Of a stretch of 64,000 nucleotides of DNA, positions 30,816 through 39,756 are shown piece by piece; position 1 is the stretch's first letter, and each line of letters begins with the position of its first letter. The notes beneath the pieces were generated by a model that saw only the letters and a program-made list of their open reading frames with translations, ran no database searches and had not been told where the DNA came from. The position numbers were made by a program, and so were the translations under genes. The stretch comes from Desulfobulbaceae bacterium BRH_c16a. GTDB taxonomy: Bacteria; Desulfobacterota; Desulfobulbia; Desulfobulbales; Desulfocapsaceae. Location: assembly GCA_000961725.1 (NCBI GenBank), contig LADS01000039.1:124001-188000 (forward strand), read 5' to 3'.

Positions 30816-31510
30816 TCTCGACTATGCCTGAAAAGAAAAAAATCATCACTATCGACGGCCCGTCCGGCGTAGGAAAATCGACGGTAAGCAGAAAAGTCGC
30901 GGCGGCAACGGGATTTACCTATCTCGATACAGGTGCCATGTACAGAGCTTTCGGTCTCTATCTTTCCCGCCAGAAGACTGATCTCAACGATGCTCTTGCT
31001 CTCAGGGCAACGCTCGAATCCTTGCAATTGGAATTGATTCCGGCCGCAGATGAACGGAGCGATGTGCGGGTTCTGGTAAACGGTGAAGACGTCAGTGAGG
31101 CCATTCGTACACCCGAGATGGCGATGATTGCATCCCGGGTGTCTGCAAATCCCCTGGTAAGGGAAATTCTCACTAAAATCCAGAAGCGTTACGGGCATGA
31201 CGGAAAAATAGTAGCCGAGGGCCGCGATACCGGTACAGTAGTTTTTCCGAATGCGGCGCATAAGTTTTTTCTCGATGCACATCCGGAAGAAAGGGCGCGA
31301 CGGCGGGTTCGCCAGTTGGGGGAAAATGGGGTTGAGGCTGATTTCAAGCAGATCCTGGCAATGACCCTGGAACGGGACGATAATGACAGAAACCGAGCAG
31401 TCGCCCCGCTGAGACAAGCTGAAGACGCGCTGTTGATCGATACAACCGGAATAGATGCAGAGGAGGTCGCTAAAAGAATTATGAGGGTGGTTCTCAATGA
31501 AGCGATATAA
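30803..31510 (+). CDS. cmk: Cytidylate kinase
   Basis: Cmk phosphorylates CMP and dCMP. The protein has the P-loop ITIDGPSGVGKSTVSRK near the N-terminus, FTYLDTGAMYRAF, the RVSANPLVREIL region, AEGRDTGTVVFPNA and FLDAHPEERARRR, then ERDDNDRNRAVAPLRQAEDALLIDTT, the full Cmk pattern. The first ATG (30803) overlaps hisC by 13 nt. An ATG at 30824 (MPEKKKIITIDG) would give the more usual N-terminus; neither has a clear ribosome site. It is the last gene of gatC-gatA-hisC-cmk. Confidence 0.94.
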   Translation: MSQLISTMPEKKKIITIDGPSGVGKSTVSRKVAAATGFTYLDTGAMYRAFGLYLSRQKTDLNDALALRATLESLQLELIPAADERSDVRVLVNGEDVSEAIRTPEMAMIASRVSANPLVREILTKIQKRYGHDGKIVAEGRDTGTVVFPNAAHKFFLDAHPEERARRRVRQLGENGVEADFKQILAMTLERDDNDRNRAVAPLRQAEDALLIDTTGIDAEEVAKRIMRVVLNEAI

Positions 31511-31542
31511 GTTCGGCCTCGACAGGAGAGCGAGGCCGAACT
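31510..31542. terminator. Hairpin between convergent cmk and pal
   Basis: AGTTCGGCCTCG (31510-31521) and CGAGGCCGAACT (31531-31542) form a perfect 12-bp GC-rich stem with a 9-nt loop. No T run follows on either strand, so it may act as a weak or rho-assisted bidirectional terminator or as a 3'-end stabiliser. Confidence 0.55.
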
Positions 31543-31554
31543 GTCGCAGAGAAA

Positions 31555-32166
31555 TTATTTGACGATAAAATCGACCCGTCTGTTCAAACCATAGCTTTCT
31601 TCGTCCTGTCCCATGAAAAGTGGTTTTTCTTCACCGTACGAAAGGGTGCGCATACGGCGGGAGTCAACACCGATATTGGCAAGATATTGCTGAACATTGA
31701 TGGCTCTTCTTTCTCCTAAGGCCAGGTTGTACTCGTTGGTACCTCTTTCGTCGGAGTTTCCTTCAATTATCACCATACTTTCGGGTATGGACTGGAGATA
31801 TTCGGCATTTTCCGCCATTGTCTGGATCATGTCGGGGCGAATTCCTGCCTGATCGAAATCAAAATATATGGGCGAAAGATTGGCGGAGCACCTGCCATGT
31901 AATCGTTTATATTCATCGGACTGCTGATCTGCTGCAAATTCGGAACCGACTCCGGGGATATTATCGTCAAGCGTGCCGCTTCTGGGGAGGTTGTCTTCCG
32001 AATATTCCCCTTCAGCCAAAGGGTAGTTGATATCACGACCGCCTGTTGGCGATTCTGCGGCTGTATCCGGAGGAATGACGTTTTTCTTGCTGCAGCCGGG
32101 GCTAAAGAGAAGGAGTGAACCGATGAGCGCCGAAAGTATGATTGTTGTACTAAACCGTTTTTCCAT
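31555..32166 (-). CDS. pal: Peptidoglycan-associated lipoprotein Pal
   Basis: Pal links the outer membrane to peptidoglycan in the Tol-Pal system. The 203-residue protein has a lipoprotein signal with lipobox LFSPGC (Cys25), a disordered Pro/Gly/Asp-rich linker (about 30-85) and an OmpA C-like domain with SPIYFDFDQAGIRPDM, IIEGNSDERGTNEYNLALGERRAINVQQYL and RRMRTLSYGEEKPL. The meso-DAP-binding Asp and Arg of the NSDERG...ALGERRA motif are present. It stands alone; tolB and other tol genes are not adjacent. Confidence 0.94.
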   Translation of the reverse strand: MEKRFSTTIILSALIGSLLLFSPGCSKKNVIPPDTAAESPTGGRDINYPLAEGEYSEDNLPRSGTLDDNIPGVGSEFAADQQSDEYKRLHGRCSANLSPIYFDFDQAGIRPDMIQTMAENAEYLQSIPESMVIIEGNSDERGTNEYNLALGERRAINVQQYLANIGVDSRRMRTLSYGEEKPLFMGQDEESYGLNRRVDFIVK

Positions 32167-32372
32167 AAATTCTCCTGAGGAAAAAAATATAATGAGGTAA
32201 ATGCATTTGTTTTTGGTGAAGAAAACCCCGCATAATGCTCTACTTTAGCCGTATTAATAAAGAGGTCAAGAACAAACTGTCAGGAAAGCTCCTCCACACA
32301 TCCGTTGCTTATGCTTTTTGAATGAAGAACCGTTTCAGCGAAAAGGGGGGGATCCTGCAAAGAGGAGAGAGT

Positions 32373-34538
32373 ATGATCGAAAGCGTTACAAGGCATGCCG
32401 GATCAGGTGTGTTTTTCGAGCTGGTGGCCGGCTGCGCAGCGGGCCTTGAAACCCTGGTCAAGGAAGAGGTTGAAGATTTTGGCGGGCAGGAGGTGCAGTT
32501 CAGTACCGGCGTCGTGCGCTGGCGAGGTGACCTGTCTTCTGCGTATCGCTGTTGTTTGTGGTCACGATACGCCTCACGGGTGTTTTTACAGCTCGATCGA
32601 TTTTTTATCGATAAAGAAGAGTCTCTTTACCGGAACGCGCTGGTAATCGCCTGGCACGATCATCTTACCGAAGATACCTGTTTTGCGGTGAGTTGCACGT
32701 TATCAGGGGATTCGGTGATAACTCACAGTCAGTATGCGGCGCTCAAGGTAAAAGATGCGCTTGTTGACTATTTTCGGGAAAGGACAGGGCAGAGACCTTC
32801 GGTGAAAACCGACCGGCCGGACGTTCAGATTCACCTCCATGTAGAAAAAAACCTCGCGACGATTTCGCTTGATCTCTCCGGCGAGAGTCTGCATCGAAGA
32901 GGATATCGGGATAAGTCGGGCAGGGCGCCCTTGAAAGAAACGCTCGGTGCGGCAATTGTCGCATTAAGTGGCTGGCCGAAGGATCCGGGGACGCTGGTTG
33001 ACCCGATGTGCGGCACCGGAACCCTGTTGATTGAGGCGGCTATGATGTTTGGCGATTCGGCTCCGGGATTGTCGCGGCAGTATTTCGGTTTTCTGGGGTG
33101 GCTGGGCCATGACGAAAACCTTTGGCAGTCCCTCGTAACGGAGGCTATTGAAAGGGAGGAGCGGGGAACCCAAAAAAACTGGCCGGTTATTCTTGGTTAC
33201 GATTGCGATCCTGTGGTCGTCAATGCGGCAAGGAAGAATATCGAAAGAGCCGGCCTCGATGAGCATATAAAGGTGAAACAGGCTGAGCTGGCCACTCTTT
33301 GGCCCCCTGACAATAAAGGTACCTTGCTCGTCAATCTGCCCTATGGTGAACGGCTCTCCGAAACAGAAGTCGTGTCTCAGCTGTATCGGGGGTATGGACG
33401 AGTTCTGCGCCGGAGATTCCAAGGCTGGAGAGCCGGGGTTTTTATCGCCAATCCGGATCTGACAGACAGTTTTGGGTTGCCTTGGCAGACCAAACATCGG
33501 CTTTTTAACGGTTCGATTCCGTGTCGCCTGTTGACTGCAATTGTTTCCAGGGAAGAACCCCAGGATTTTCAGTGGCAGCTTAAAGCCAACGACGGAGAGG
33601 AAAAAGACAATGAGTTTGGCAACAGATTGAGAAAGAACCTCAGACAGATCCTGAAATGGGCCGGCCGCGAAGGCATCACATGCTTCAGGGTGTATGACCG
33701 GGATCTGCCGGAATACAATCTGACTGTCGACCTGTATGGCAAATGGGTTCACATCCAGGAATATGCCCCGCCGAAAACTGTCGACCCTCAACTTGCTGCC
33801 GCCAGGTTCGACAGCGCCGTGCGAACGGTAAAGGATATTCTGAACGTACGTTCAGACCGGGTTTTTTTAAAAACCAGGGAACGCCAGAAGGGAAAAAAAC
33901 AGTACGAGAAGAAGGGGGATCAGCGGAAGATGTATGAAGTGAGGGAGGGGGCCTGCTCTTTTCTCGTCAATTTCACCGATTATCTGGATACCGGAATATT
34001 TCTTGACCATCGCCCTGTTCGGGAGCGGATATTCAGGATGGCGAAAGGCAAGAGATTTCTCAACCTTTTCGGCTACACCGGGACCGTGACCGTCCATGCT
34101 GCCCTGGGTGGCGCAGCAAGTACAACCACGGTAGATCTTTCCGCCACCTACCTGCAGTGGGCAAGAATGAATTTTGCCTTAAACGGCCTGGGCGAAGTCA
34201 CCAACCGGGTGGAGCAGGCTGATTGCCGGCAGTGGCTCGAGGACTGCAGAGCGACATTTGATCTGATTTTTATCGATCCGCCGACCTTTTCCAACACCAA
34301 AAAAGAAAAAAGGGTTTTTGATGTCCAGAAAGATCATGCCGGTTTGATTCAAGCAGCCATGTCGCGTCTCGATCAGGCAGGATTGTTGATTTTTTCAACG
34401 AATTTCCGGAGATTTAAACTCGACGAGGCTGTTCTGGAAAAGTATGAGGTAACGGATATTTCAAGAGATTCACTGGCTTTTGACTTTTCTCGGAATAAAA
34501 AAGTCCACATGTGTTGGGAGGTTCGGCACACCTTGTGA
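32373..34538 (+). CDS. rlmL: Bifunctional 23S rRNA guanine methyltransferase RlmKL
   Basis: This fusion methylates G2445 (N2, RlmL half) and G2069 (N7, RlmK half) of 23S rRNA. The 721-residue protein begins with a THUMP domain (FFELVAGCAAGLETLVKEEVEDFG), followed by a first methyltransferase with LVDPMCGTGTLLIEAAMM and NLPYGERL. A second methyltransferase carries FLNLFGYTGTVTVHAALGGA and LIFIDPPTFSNTKK. The ATG at 32373 has AGAGGAGAGAGT directly upstream and is preferred to one 17 codons earlier. The catalytic motif NPPY reads NLPY here. Confidence 0.94.
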   Translation: MIESVTRHAGSGVFFELVAGCAAGLETLVKEEVEDFGGQEVQFSTGVVRWRGDLSSAYRCCLWSRYASRVFLQLDRFFIDKEESLYRNALVIAWHDHLTEDTCFAVSCTLSGDSVITHSQYAALKVKDALVDYFRERTGQRPSVKTDRPDVQIHLHVEKNLATISLDLSGESLHRRGYRDKSGRAPLKETLGAAIVALSGWPKDPGTLVDPMCGTGTLLIEAAMMFGDSAPGLSRQYFGFLGWLGHDENLWQSLVTEAIEREERGTQKNWPVILGYDCDPVVVNAARKNIERAGLDEHIKVKQAELATLWPPDNKGTLLVNLPYGERLSETEVVSQLYRGYGRVLRRRFQGWRAGVFIANPDLTDSFGLPWQTKHRLFNGSIPCRLLTAIVSREEPQDFQWQLKANDGEEKDNEFGNRLRKNLRQILKWAGREGITCFRVYDRDLPEYNLTVDLYGKWVHIQEYAPPKTVDPQLAAARFDSAVRTVKDILNVRSDRVFLKTRERQKGKKQYEKKGDQRKMYEVREGACSFLVNFTDYLDTGIFLDHRPVRERIFRMAKGKRFLNLFGYTGTVTVHAALGGAASTTTVDLSATYLQWARMNFALNGLGEVTNRVEQADCRQWLEDCRATFDLIFIDPPTFSNTKKEKRVFDVQKDHAGLIQAAMSRLDQAGLLIFSTNFRRFKLDEAVLEKYEVTDISRDSLAFDFSRNKKVHMCWEVRHTL

Positions 34539-34684
34539 ATTCGAACCGAGCCGGGTGTTAGTATTGTCTTTCCCTTGGCAACCCGATCATGATATTATGA
34601 GTCGTTAGACAGAAAGGGTGAAAAAAAACCGCACCCGGCAGCTGTCCTTCGAGAGTTTGACCTTTTGCGCAAAAGGGAGGAAGG

Positions 34685-35083
34685 ATGAAAACCTTAATTG
34701 TTGAAGATGATTTTTTAGCGAGATCGCTTCTGTCGACCCTGTTATCGGAATACGGGGTTTGTCATGTGGCAGTGAATGGACGGGAAGCTTTGGATGCCAT
34801 TGAAAGAGCGTTTGATGAAAATGATCCCTATGACCTGATTTGCCTGGATATTATGATGCCGGTTATGGATGGTCAGGAAGCCTTGCTGGAGTTACGGAAA
34901 ATGGAGGCGAGACGCGGTCTGAAGGGTCTCGATACCACCAAGGTGATCATGGTTACCGCCATAGACGACTCAAAAAACATCATGAAAGCCTTCCGACAGG
35001 GCCAGTGTGAAGCGTATCTCACCAAGCCTCTGGATAGAACAAAGTTGATAGGTCATATCAGGGACCTGGGGTTGATTGAGTGA
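34685..35083 (+). CDS. CheY-like single-domain response regulator
   Basis: The 132-residue protein is one receiver domain: LIVEDDFLARS with D8/D9, ICLDIMMPVMDG with the phospho-acceptor Asp, VTAIDD with the conserved Thr, and YLTKPLD with the Lys. All phosphotransfer residues are present. It is the first of three genes (receiver, Hpt protein, hybrid kinase); the next gene overlaps it by 4 nt (GTGA). Its probable role is a diffusible phosphate carrier or output in this relay. Confidence 0.92.
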   Translation: MKTLIVEDDFLARSLLSTLLSEYGVCHVAVNGREALDAIERAFDENDPYDLICLDIMMPVMDGQEALLELRKMEARRGLKGLDTTKVIMVTAIDDSKNIMKAFRQGQCEAYLTKPLDRTKLIGHIRDLGLIE

Positions 35084-35532
35084 TAAAAACCTTGTCGAAT
35101 GAGACGGAAATGACAATCGGCAAAAATGGCTTGTTTATTCCCGGGCCCCTTGTTCTCAGCAAACTGAGGGACCATTTCAGGCAGACGTATATGCTCAATG
35201 AAACGCAGATTGAAACAATGCTTGCAAGTTCTTCGCAGTCGCTGGAGCATGCTCTGTCAAGTGCCGGCGAAATTCTTAAAGAACCGGAAGATAATGAACG
35301 ACTGGTTGCATTTTTTCACGGCCTCAAGGGGCTGCTTCTTAACATGGGGGAAACGGAGTGGGCTACTTACATCAAGGCAATCGAGAATAAGCTGGCAGCC
35401 GGAGGAAGGATCGATTACGCAACGGTTATCGGAATAATAGAGGGGGGGCTTGGAGAGATTCTCTCTTATAACGGAGGGGATGGTGCCAAAAGCGGGTTTT
35501 CTCAAAATGTGAGTCCGGAAAAATCAAGGTAA
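35080..35532 (+). CDS. Hpt (histidine phosphotransfer) domain protein
   Basis: The 150-residue, mostly helical protein carries the Hpt motif FFHGLKGLLLNMGETEW, with the candidate phosphorylated His at residue 80 in the HxLKG context. The following KAIENKLAAGG helix matches the standard four-helix Hpt bundle. It starts with GTG overlapping the previous stop, so translation is coupled. Placed between a receiver and a hybrid kinase, it is the expected middle step of a His-Asp-His-Asp relay. Confidence 0.8.
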   Translation: MIKTLSNETEMTIGKNGLFIPGPLVLSKLRDHFRQTYMLNETQIETMLASSSQSLEHALSSAGEILKEPEDNERLVAFFHGLKGLLLNMGETEWATYIKAIENKLAAGGRIDYATVIGIIEGGLGEILSYNGGDGAKSGFSQNVSPEKSR

Positions 35533-35546
35533 GGGGGGAGGGAGGA

Positions 35547-37244
35547 GTGGCAGAAATCGAGATCCTTCAACAGCAGGTTGAAGATTTGCAGAAACAGTTG
35601 GCGAGGCAGAAAAAATCCAACGAACTGCTGAAAAAAAGGGCAGTGCAGGCAATCATCAGCGGCAAGAGAGCCGAGCAGGAGGTGTCGGAACGCAGCGACT
35701 GTGAAGCAGGTCTTGCCAGAGCCGAACTTGCCAGTCGGGTAAAGAGCATGTTTCTGGAAAATGTCAGTCATGAAATCCGGTCTTCCATGAACGGGATTGT
35801 CGGCATGACCAATCTCGTGCTCGAAACCGAATTATCCTCAGAACAGCGATTATTCCTGGAAATGGTCAGTTCGTCGGTTGATCGGCTGCTGGTTGTAGTC
35901 AACGAAGTCCTTGATTTTTCAAGGATTGAAACCGGAGAGCTGGAAATCGAACCTGAAGATTTCAGCATCAAGGAGAGCCTCGATCACGACCTCTTTGTGT
36001 TGCACCTTGCCGCTCAGGAAAAAAACATAGATCTTACCTGCACCATTGAGCCGGATGTTCCCGCATTTGTGAACGGCGACCCGAACCGTCTTGTGCAGAT
36101 CCTCACCAATCTCGTGAACAACGGCATCAAGTATACGGAGAAAGGTGCCGTTGCCGTCAAGATCGAGAACTGTGGATACAATGCCGGCAATATGCTTCTT
36201 TTACGGTTCAGTGTCAGTGACACGGGCTGTGGGTTGGCCCCTGAAAAGCTTGAACTTATATCGCACTACTTCAAATATCGGCCAAACGCTCCGGTTTCGT
36301 CAATGCCGTTGTCGGTTGGAACAACCGGACTGGGGCTCACTGTTTCTTCCCAGCTGGTAAAATTGATGGGCGGGGAGATCGGTGTCGAAAGCGGTCCGGG
36401 GGGATCGACATTCTGGTTTATCCTGCCGTTCAAAGAGGTATCCGACATTTCCAGTTATACGGAAAGGACCAGCAGCACTCTTGAAAACATAGCGGAAAAC
36501 GTTGCCTATGAGCTGAAAGGCGCCAAGATTTTACTCGCCGAAGATGAGCTTATAAACCGAGTACTTATCGAGACGATTCTAACTCAACTGGGAGTGGATG
36601 TAACGTCGGTGGAAAACGGCAGGGAGGCTGTAAGAGAGGCGTGCAGCGGCAAGTATCAGCTTGTTCTCATGGATGTGCAGATGGAGGAGATGGATGGTCT
36701 TGAAGCAACCAGAGCAATAAGAAAGCATGAGCGCAAACATGGCGGTCATCTCGATATTATTGCCCTTACCGCTCAGGCGATGCCCGGGGACAGGGAAAAA
36801 TGTCTGCAGGCAGGGATGGACGATTATCTGCCAAAGCCGCTGGAAAGGAATCAGTTGATTGAAGTACTTGCCAAATTCCTCACCAGGCGGGCGCTGGTGG
36901 TCGACGGTGACCCGGTCAGCCAGAGTGTCGTTATCCGCACCCTTATCGAGTCGGGATGGAAGGTCACAATAGCCGAGACCAGACGATCGGCAATGTATGA
37001 AGCCTCTCTCTCCCATTTCGATCTAATTTTGCTCGATGTATCGACACCGCAGCTGGAAAGCATCAAGGCGGCCAAAATTCTTCGCCAACTTGAAGAGTAT
37101 TCGGGACAGCGGGCATTGATTCTCGGGGTCGGCGAAGAAAACGGTTCCGCGGCATTACAGGAGTACGGTTTCGACGCGTACCTGGAACGGCCGGTGACCC
37201 AGGACAAGATCCTCAGGCAACTGGAGGTTTATGATAAGGCCTGA
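35547..37244 (+). CDS. Hybrid sensor histidine kinase with two receivers
   Basis: The 565-residue soluble protein has an N-terminal coiled coil (about 1-65), HisKA with ENVSHEIRSSMNGIVG (His75), an ATPase domain with LTNLVNNGIKYTEKG, SDTGCGLAPEKL and GTTGLGLTVSSQL, receiver 1 (LLAEDELINR, Asp376, KPL) and receiver 2 (VVDGDPVSQ, Asp497). The residue pair after the H-box Arg, normally Thr-Pro, is Ser-Ser. In receiver 2 the conserved Lys is Arg (YLERPV), so it is probably degenerate. GTG start with a strong GGAGGGAGGA site. No sensor or membrane domain is seen, so the signal may come through partners. Confidence 0.9.
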   Translation: MAEIEILQQQVEDLQKQLARQKKSNELLKKRAVQAIISGKRAEQEVSERSDCEAGLARAELASRVKSMFLENVSHEIRSSMNGIVGMTNLVLETELSSEQRLFLEMVSSSVDRLLVVVNEVLDFSRIETGELEIEPEDFSIKESLDHDLFVLHLAAQEKNIDLTCTIEPDVPAFVNGDPNRLVQILTNLVNNGIKYTEKGAVAVKIENCGYNAGNMLLLRFSVSDTGCGLAPEKLELISHYFKYRPNAPVSSMPLSVGTTGLGLTVSSQLVKLMGGEIGVESGPGGSTFWFILPFKEVSDISSYTERTSSTLENIAENVAYELKGAKILLAEDELINRVLIETILTQLGVDVTSVENGREAVREACSGKYQLVLMDVQMEEMDGLEATRAIRKHERKHGGHLDIIALTAQAMPGDREKCLQAGMDDYLPKPLERNQLIEVLAKFLTRRALVVDGDPVSQSVVIRTLIESGWKVTIAETRRSAMYEASLSHFDLILLDVSTPQLESIKAAKILRQLEEYSGQRALILGVGEENGSAALQEYGFDAYLERPVTQDKILRQLEVYDKA

Positions 37245-37276
37245 TTTCAAGGGTACAAGTCATTGCAATTGCACCT

Positions 37277-38314
37277 ATGATACATTATTCAAATGTTTGT
37301 TTCGACACCTTCGGCTATGAACTTCCTTCCAGGATCTTAACCTCCGATCAACTGGAGGAGCGGCTTGCTCCCGTTTACGAACGGTTAGGTCTTCCTGCCG
37401 GAAGACTTGAACTGATGAGCGGAATTCGTCAGAGGCGCCTCTGGCCTCCAGGTACCAGACCGAGCGAGGCCGCCACCCTTGCCGGTAAACGAGTGCTCGA
37501 GAGAGCCGGACTTGCAGCAAGTGAAGTGGAGTGCCTCATTTTCACTTCCGTTTCAAGAGATATGATGGAGCCGGCGACTGCGTCTTTCGTCCACGAAAAA
37601 CTCGGCTTGCCTCAAGAGGCGCTGATTTTCGACATTTCCAACGCCTGCCTCGGGTTTCTCGACGGGATGGTGATGCTTGCCAATATGATCGAACTCGGGC
37701 AGGTAAAAAACGGTCTCATAGTGTCCGGCGAGACAGCTGAAGAACTGCTGGAATCGACCCTGCTTGCCCTGCTGGGGGATGAGTCGCTGAGCCGCAAAAG
37801 CATTAAACCGGCGTTTGCTTCACTTACCATAGGGTCAGGTGCGGTGGGGCTTTATATGCGGCGGACAAGAAAGGATGAAGATAAGCCACGCCTGGTTCAT
37901 GGCGCATGGCGAGCCAACACGGCGCATTCCGATCTTTGCCATGGAGGTCAACGAGGCGGAAATACCACACTCATGGCAACAAATTCCGAAGAACTGCTGC
38001 ATCGGGGGGTGGAGACTGCTCAGATGACATGGCGGGAGTTCTCGAAAAAAGCCGGATGGCAGGCAGACGATGTCGACCGGTTCTTCTGTCATCAGGTAGG
38101 CTCCGCCCATGCCAAGCTGCTGTTCGAGCAGTTGGGACTCAAGACCGAGAAAAATTTTGCGACCCTCGATATTCTCGGCAATGTCGGATCAGTTTCGGCA
38201 CCCATTACCATGGCTATGGCAATCGAACAGGGAGTATTCAGGCCAGGGCAGAAGGGCGCACTGCTCGGTATCGGCAGTGGTATTAATTGTATGATGCTGG
38301 GGGTGGAGTGGTAA
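37277..38314 (+). CDS. OleA-like thiolase-fold acyl-CoA condensing enzyme (3-oxoacyl-ACP synthase III family)
   Basis: The 345-residue protein has the FabH-type catalytic triad: Cys in ISNACLGFLDGM, His in CHQVGSAH and Asn in LGNVGSVSAP. The N-terminal half (YSNVCFDTFGYELPSRILTS, ERLAPVYERLGL, MSGIRQRRLWPPG) and TSVSRDMMEPATASFVHEKLG resemble OleA, which joins two fatty acyl-CoA molecules head to head. The Glu in SRDxxEP matches the OleA active-site Glu by position. oleB, oleC and oleD are not adjacent, so hydrocarbon synthesis is not shown. An ordinary FabH is less likely given the N-terminus. It is the first gene of a run with AMMECR1. Confidence 0.75.
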   Translation: MIHYSNVCFDTFGYELPSRILTSDQLEERLAPVYERLGLPAGRLELMSGIRQRRLWPPGTRPSEAATLAGKRVLERAGLAASEVECLIFTSVSRDMMEPATASFVHEKLGLPQEALIFDISNACLGFLDGMVMLANMIELGQVKNGLIVSGETAEELLESTLLALLGDESLSRKSIKPAFASLTIGSGAVGLYMRRTRKDEDKPRLVHGAWRANTAHSDLCHGGQRGGNTTLMATNSEELLHRGVETAQMTWREFSKKAGWQADDVDRFFCHQVGSAHAKLLFEQLGLKTEKNFATLDILGNVGSVSAPITMAMAIEQGVFRPGQKGALLGIGSGINCMMLGVEW

Positions 38315-38316
38315 TC

Positions 38317-38886
38317 ATGGAGGGTCTGCTGGATGCCGGTCAGGGCCGGATATTGCTTGAGCTGGCGAGAAAAACCCTGGAAAACAGCCTGACTGGCGGA
38401 GAATTGCCGCAACAGCCGGACGATCCTGTCTTCCATTGCGAGATGGCGACGTTTATCACGCTGAAAATTTCCGGAAATCTTCGAGGCTGTATAGGAAACC
38501 TCGTTCCCGCCGGCACGCTTTGGGAGGGAATCAGGAACAACACACTGAACGCTGCTTTTCACGATCAGCGATTCCCGCCCCTGAAAGCAGGGGAGCTGCA
38601 GCGCGTGCATATCGATATCTCGATCCTCTCTCCTCCACAACCCATCGACTATGAAAATTCCAACGATCTGCAATCCAGACTCCGCCCGGAATTTGACGGC
38701 GTGATCCTTCGCGATGGTTGGCGCAGCGCCACCTTCCTGCCGCAGGTATGGCAGCAGCTCCCTTCACCTGATCAGTTTCTCAACAATCTTTGCCTCAAGG
38801 CAGGATTGCCGGAACAGAGCTGGCGGGAGAAAAGGCTGGCGATAGAAACATATCAGGTTCAATGTTTTTCCGAGGAAAAGTTATGA
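38317..38886 (+). CDS. AMMECR1-domain protein (AmmeMemoRadiSam system protein A family)
   Basis: The 189-residue protein contains the AMMECR1 signature: FITLKISGNLRGCIGNLVPAGTLWEGIRNNTLNAAFHDQRFPPLKAGELQRVHIDISIL, then FDGVILRDGWRSATFLPQVW and FLNNLCLKAG. The invariant LRGCIG is present. The ATG at 38317, 2 nt after the previous stop and with GGTGGAG upstream, is preferred to one 10 codons earlier. Family members often occur with Memo and a radical-SAM protein, both absent here. The molecular function of the family is unresolved. Confidence 0.9.
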   Translation: MEGLLDAGQGRILLELARKTLENSLTGGELPQQPDDPVFHCEMATFITLKISGNLRGCIGNLVPAGTLWEGIRNNTLNAAFHDQRFPPLKAGELQRVHIDISILSPPQPIDYENSNDLQSRLRPEFDGVILRDGWRSATFLPQVWQQLPSPDQFLNNLCLKAGLPEQSWREKRLAIETYQVQCFSEEKL

Positions 38887-39509
38887 AAGAAGTGGTGCTT
38901 TCCGTTCCACTGGTTCACGAACTGGAAGAAATTTACCGAAAGCTCCAGCTGGAGTATGAGCGGGTGGCGGGGGAGTTAAGCTTTTCCTGCACCGGGTGTC
39001 CCGACAACTGCTGCGATTCTTTTTTTCTGCACCACACTTATGCCGAGTGGGCATATCTCTGGAGAGGGATCAGGCAACTCGATCCCTTCCGGCAGGAGGA
39101 GCTTGTCGCCAGGTCGCGGACCTGGCTGGAGCAGTGCGAAAAGGCTGAGCGCGAAGGGGACAGGCCGCAGGTGATGTGTCCGTTGAATGAGGATGGCCGT
39201 TGCGTTCTTTATGAACACCGTTTACTCGTCTGCAGAACACACGGGGTTCCGGCGTCGCTGATCAGGCCCGACGGGCAAACCATGTCTTTTCCCGGATGTT
39301 TCCGGTGTCAGGAACTGGTCGCCGGCCGGTCGCCGGCAGGTCCCGCACCCCATGTGGAGCGGACACCGCTGTTGCGACAGCTCGCTTTACTGGAAAGCCG
39401 CCTGCTGGAGAACAAACGCCACTTGGTGCCGAAGGTCAGACTTACCATCGCCGAGATGCTCGTAAACGGACCGCCGAGCATACCGCTCCCCCACTGCGAA
39501 CGGAGATAA
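38883..39509 (+). CDS. YkgJ-like cysteine-cluster protein
   Basis: The 208-residue protein has the CxxCxxxCC signature as CTGCPDNCCDSFF (about residues 35-47), then CPLNEDGRCVLYEHRLLVCRTHG and FPGCFRCQE. This pattern is that of the YkgJ/UPF0153 family, which is thought to bind zinc or an iron-sulfur cluster. The ATG overlaps the AMMECR1 stop as ATGA, so translation is coupled, and the two proteins may act together. A short helical C-terminal domain (LLRQLALLESRLLENKRHLV) follows. No enzymatic role is known to me. Confidence 0.8.
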   Translation: MKEVVLSVPLVHELEEIYRKLQLEYERVAGELSFSCTGCPDNCCDSFFLHHTYAEWAYLWRGIRQLDPFRQEELVARSRTWLEQCEKAEREGDRPQVMCPLNEDGRCVLYEHRLLVCRTHGVPASLIRPDGQTMSFPGCFRCQELVAGRSPAGPAPHVERTPLLRQLALLESRLLENKRHLVPKVRLTIAEMLVNGPPSIPLPHCERR

Positions 39510-39510
39510 T

Positions 39511-39711
39511 ATGATGCGCAGTCAAAACGATCTGTGGGAGGCTCTCGGCAGTGTCGGCGAGGAGGAGGCGCCCCATGTTCTCACCAAACTGTTTGCCATG
39601 TACGATGAGCTTATACAGCTGGATCCCGGCAATCAAGAGGCTTTGAATTTCTTTAAAAAACTCGATAATGCCCTGGTCTTGACGGCCGAATGCAACCTGA
39701 ACAGGAGATGA
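39511..39711 (+). CDS. Small conserved-looking protein, unknown function
   Basis: This 66-residue frame starts 1 nt after the Cys-rich protein gene with CGGAGATA immediately upstream, supporting translation. The sequence (MMRSQNDLWEALGSVG...AMYDELIQLDPGNQEALNFFKKLDNALVLTAEC) is helical and resembles a single TPR-like helix pair (DPGNQEALNFF). It has no signal peptide or metal motif. It is probably a partner of the upstream Cys-rich protein. I do not recognise the family. Confidence 0.6.
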   Translation: MMRSQNDLWEALGSVGEEEAPHVLTKLFAMYDELIQLDPGNQEALNFFKKLDNALVLTAECNLNRR

Positions 39712-39756
39712 GTCCGGTACCGTTTTTCGGTAATCGGCTATTCACTGAGAGAAACA

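Noticed and set aside
37277..38314. Plain housekeeping FabH
   Set aside because: The N-terminal half and the SRDxxEPxTA segment match OleA-type proteins better, and no other fatty-acid synthesis genes are near. The call remains tentative.
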